From JAWXTS01 sp044433305 (GTDB lineage: Bacteria; Bacteroidota; Bacteroidia; Bacteroidales; Rikenellaceae), in the NCBI GenBank assembly GCA_044433305.1, contig JAWXTS010000020.1:1-25695 (forward strand): a DNA stretch of 25,695 nt, in the 5' to 3' direction. A program made the translations under genes and the position numbers. The notes under the pieces are model-generated. The model was given only the letters and a program-made list of their open reading frames with translations. It was not told where the DNA came from and searched no databases. Positions 24,048 through 25,695 of the stretch are shown piece by piece (position 1 is the first letter of the stretch; every line of letters starts with the position of its first letter).

Positions 24048-25695
24048 ATGACGATGAACAAATTTATATCTAGCTACCACAATACTGCACTAGAGCAGAC
24101 GGGACAAATGCTCAGCGAATTAGGCTTTTCTTCTATTGACGAGCTTATCGGTTCTGTTGTGCCTAGCGATATAAAGCTCCGCTATAACATCGAGCTAGCA
24201 AAGACTGGTCTTAGCCAACATGAGTTTGAGACTCACTTAAGACAACTAGCATCAAAGAACACTCCCCTGCGTTCTTTCATCGGCATGGGCTATTATCAGA
24301 ACCAAGGCTCGGCCCTACTCAACTCTCTTATAGTCAACAACCCGCTATGGAACAACAACATTGCAGGGCTTGGTGATATGCACAAACAAGGCTACCTCGA
24401 GGCCCTACATAATTTCCAGCTTATGGTGTGTTCTATGACAGGCATGTCTGAGGCTGCACATGTAGGCACAGACGAGGCTTTTGCAGCCATCGAGACAATG
24501 AAGACAATGTATGAGTTGCGTTCTGATGATGCTGTTTATAATAACCATAATATACTATTTGTAGACCAAAATATCTTTGCCCAAACACTAGATTTGTTGC
24601 TTACCTACTCCGAGCCTATGGGCATAGAGATTGTGTGTGACAATTTTGACGAGTTTGAATTTAGCGGCAAAGAATTTGGAGCCATACTACAATACCCTGG
24701 AGCAAATGGTCGCGTATGCGACTATGACGACTTCTGCGCCAGCGCGCACTCCAATTCAACTCTCGTTGCCGCGGCTGTGGACCTTATGGCTCTTGCCATC
24801 CTAAAATCGCCTGATAGCTGGGGTGCTGACATCGCTTTTGGAAGCACACAGAGGCTGGGTTCAGACCTCAACTTTGCAGCCAGCAATGCAGGGTTTATCG
24901 CCACGCGCAAGGGACTAGAAGGCTCTCTTGCCAAGTTTGCTGTACACCAAACCCAAGACGGTGGCTACAAGCAGGATATTGGCAAGGTCAACCATACTAT
25001 CGCAAGTCCCGTGATGGCCATCTTTGCAGGACTATACGCCATGCTACACGGCGCAAGCGGACTCTACAACAAAGCTATACACGCACATAGCCACGCCAAG
25101 GCTCTAGGCAACCACCTAAAGGACTTGGGATATACACTTGCCTGCACCGAGTACTTCGACACCATAGAAATAGAAGACGTAGACGCAGCGCGAATAAGCA
25201 GCGAAACCATAAAAAGCGGCATCAACATATACTGTCCCGACCTTGAGACTGTGCATATCACCTTGGACGAGCTGACAACCCTAGACGAAATAAATACACT
25301 AGCGGAGATTCTTGCAAAGCTCCTTGGAGCCAAGCACCGCGCCATAAAAAGCATAGATAAAGACGTGAGCCTTCTCTACGACTTGCAGCGCACGACGCCT
25401 TTTATGCACGAGCCTATCTTCACAAGCCACAACAGCCCAAGAGAAATAGAAAGCTATATCGCAAAGCTGGAGAGAAAAGGCACAGGCCACCTAGCTGGAG
25501 CAAGAGATTTGACTAGCTTATCATCGAACGAGGGCTGCCTAGCTGCTCCTTCTTTCATGCCCGAGTTCAAGAACATACACCCCTTTGCTCCATCAGAGCA
25601 AACCAAGGGCTACACAGATATTATCGCCTACCTAGAGCAGGCTACATGTTCACTCACAGCTCTTGAGGCGTGCTCTTTTCAGCCTAGCCTAGCTC
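24048..25695 (+). CDS. Divergent glycine-decarboxylase P-protein (GcvP) homologue, 3' end off window
   Basis: The reading frame is open for 549 codons to the window edge. It aligns along its length with GcvP, the PLP enzyme that decarboxylates glycine in the glycine cleavage system: FIGMGYY (78-84), GYLEALHNFQLMV, FVDQNIFAQTLDLL, LQYPGANG, SWGADIAFGSTQRLG (258-271), PVMAIFAGLYAMLHGASGL, LERKG (474-478) and IHPFAPSEQTKGY (510-522). Yet the strict signatures are gone: RHIG is SYHN, YTxYTPYQ is NNIAGLGD, GGPHAAFFA is ASNAGFIA, the segment holding MPGRIIG is missing, TREQHIRREKATSNI is TQDGGYKQDIGKVNH, GSCTMKLN is absent near 485-500, and QPNSGA is QPSLA. The frame is intact, so it is probably a maintained paralogue with altered or lost activity. 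The PLP lysine would lie beyond the edge. Start 24048 or 24054. Confidence 0.7.
   Translation, partial: MTMNKFISSYHNTALEQTGQMLSELGFSSIDELIGSVVPSDIKLRYNIELAKTGLSQHEFETHLRQLASKNTPLRSFIGMGYYQNQGSALLNSLIVNNPLWNNNIAGLGDMHKQGYLEALHNFQLMVCSMTGMSEAAHVGTDEAFAAIETMKTMYELRSDDAVYNNHNILFVDQNIFAQTLDLLLTYSEPMGIEIVCDNFDEFEFSGKEFGAILQYPGANGRVCDYDDFCASAHSNSTLVAAAVDLMALAILKSPDSWGADIAFGSTQRLGSDLNFAASNAGFIATRKGLEGSLAKFAVHQTQDGGYKQDIGKVNHTIASPVMAIFAGLYAMLHGASGLYNKAIHAHSHAKALGNHLKDLGYTLACTEYFDTIEIEDVDAARISSETIKSGINIYCPDLETVHITLDELTTLDEINTLAEILAKLLGAKHRAIKSIDKDVSLLYDLQRTTPFMHEPIFTSHNSPREIESYIAKLERKGTGHLAGARDLTSLSSNEGCLAAPSFMPEFKNIHPFAPSEQTKGYTDIIAYLEQATCSLTALEACSFQPSLA

Noticed and set aside
24048..25695. Decayed gcvP pseudogene
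   Set aside because: There is no stop codon or frameshift over 549 codons and the changes are concentrated in active-site motifs while scaffold motifs remain, which fits altered function better than decay; the 3' part is unseen, so this stays open.
1..25695. CRISPR arrays, insertion sequences or phage genes
   Set aside because: No regularly spaced direct repeats, transposase motifs, terminal inverted repeats or phage structural genes were found in any part.

Overview
The window looks like a chromosomal segment of a Bacteroidota bacterium, most likely order Bacteroidales. The evidence is the repeated -7 promoter box TAnnTTTG in front of genes, weak or absent Shine-Dalgarno sequences, TonB-linked outer-membrane barrels with plug domains, surface lipoproteins, and an hmuSTUV-like cluster of the kind known in Porphyromonas and Bacteroides. 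Coding DNA is of moderate GC and unusually rich in CTA leucine codons; the spacers are AT-rich. I see no insertion sequence, phage gene or CRISPR array.

Layout. 1-413: a leftward promoter for an off-window gene, then an exported C1-type cysteine aminopeptidase (414-1595). 1596-2112: a terminator hairpin that belongs to a two-copy repeat, a possible small RNA unit, and a promoter for the next operon. 2113-8082: a tightly overlapping four-gene operon, hmuS (CobN-like chelatase), hmuT (polytopic membrane protein), hmuU (ExbB/MotA-type channel) and hmuV (DUF2149). It is probably a proton-motive-force-linked porphyrin or tetrapyrrole metal-handling machine of the inner membrane and periplasm, and it lacks the usual hmuY/hmuR receptor genes. 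8147-11344 (minus): a large outer-membrane barrel protein and a small unknown secreted protein. 11474-11839: a small exported biotinyl-like domain in which the biotin-accepting lysine is methionine. 11926-14658 (minus): a POT-type MFS transporter followed by an SxxK serine hydrolase. 14850-15884: an OprO/OprP-like porin. 15987-16544 (minus): a DUF4491 membrane protein and a YecH-like metal-binding protein.

16696-21905 is a vitamin B12 uptake operon: promoter, cobalamin riboswitch, BtuB-like TonB receptor, BtuG-like beta-propeller lipoprotein, and a PKD-repeat lipoprotein. A tRNA-Ser(GCU) follows on the minus strand, then PRPP synthetase (prs) and the ribosome-assembly GTPase EngB/YsxC. The right edge holds a gene open to the window end that aligns along its length with glycine decarboxylase P-protein (GcvP), but nearly all of the family's signature motifs are replaced.

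The points most worth following are the motif-less GcvP homologue, the exported lysine-less biotinyl protein, the candidate small RNA ahead of hmuS, the repeated hairpin with a conserved loop, and the hmuSTUV cluster without its receptor genes. All function calls rest on reading motifs by eye; no database search was run.
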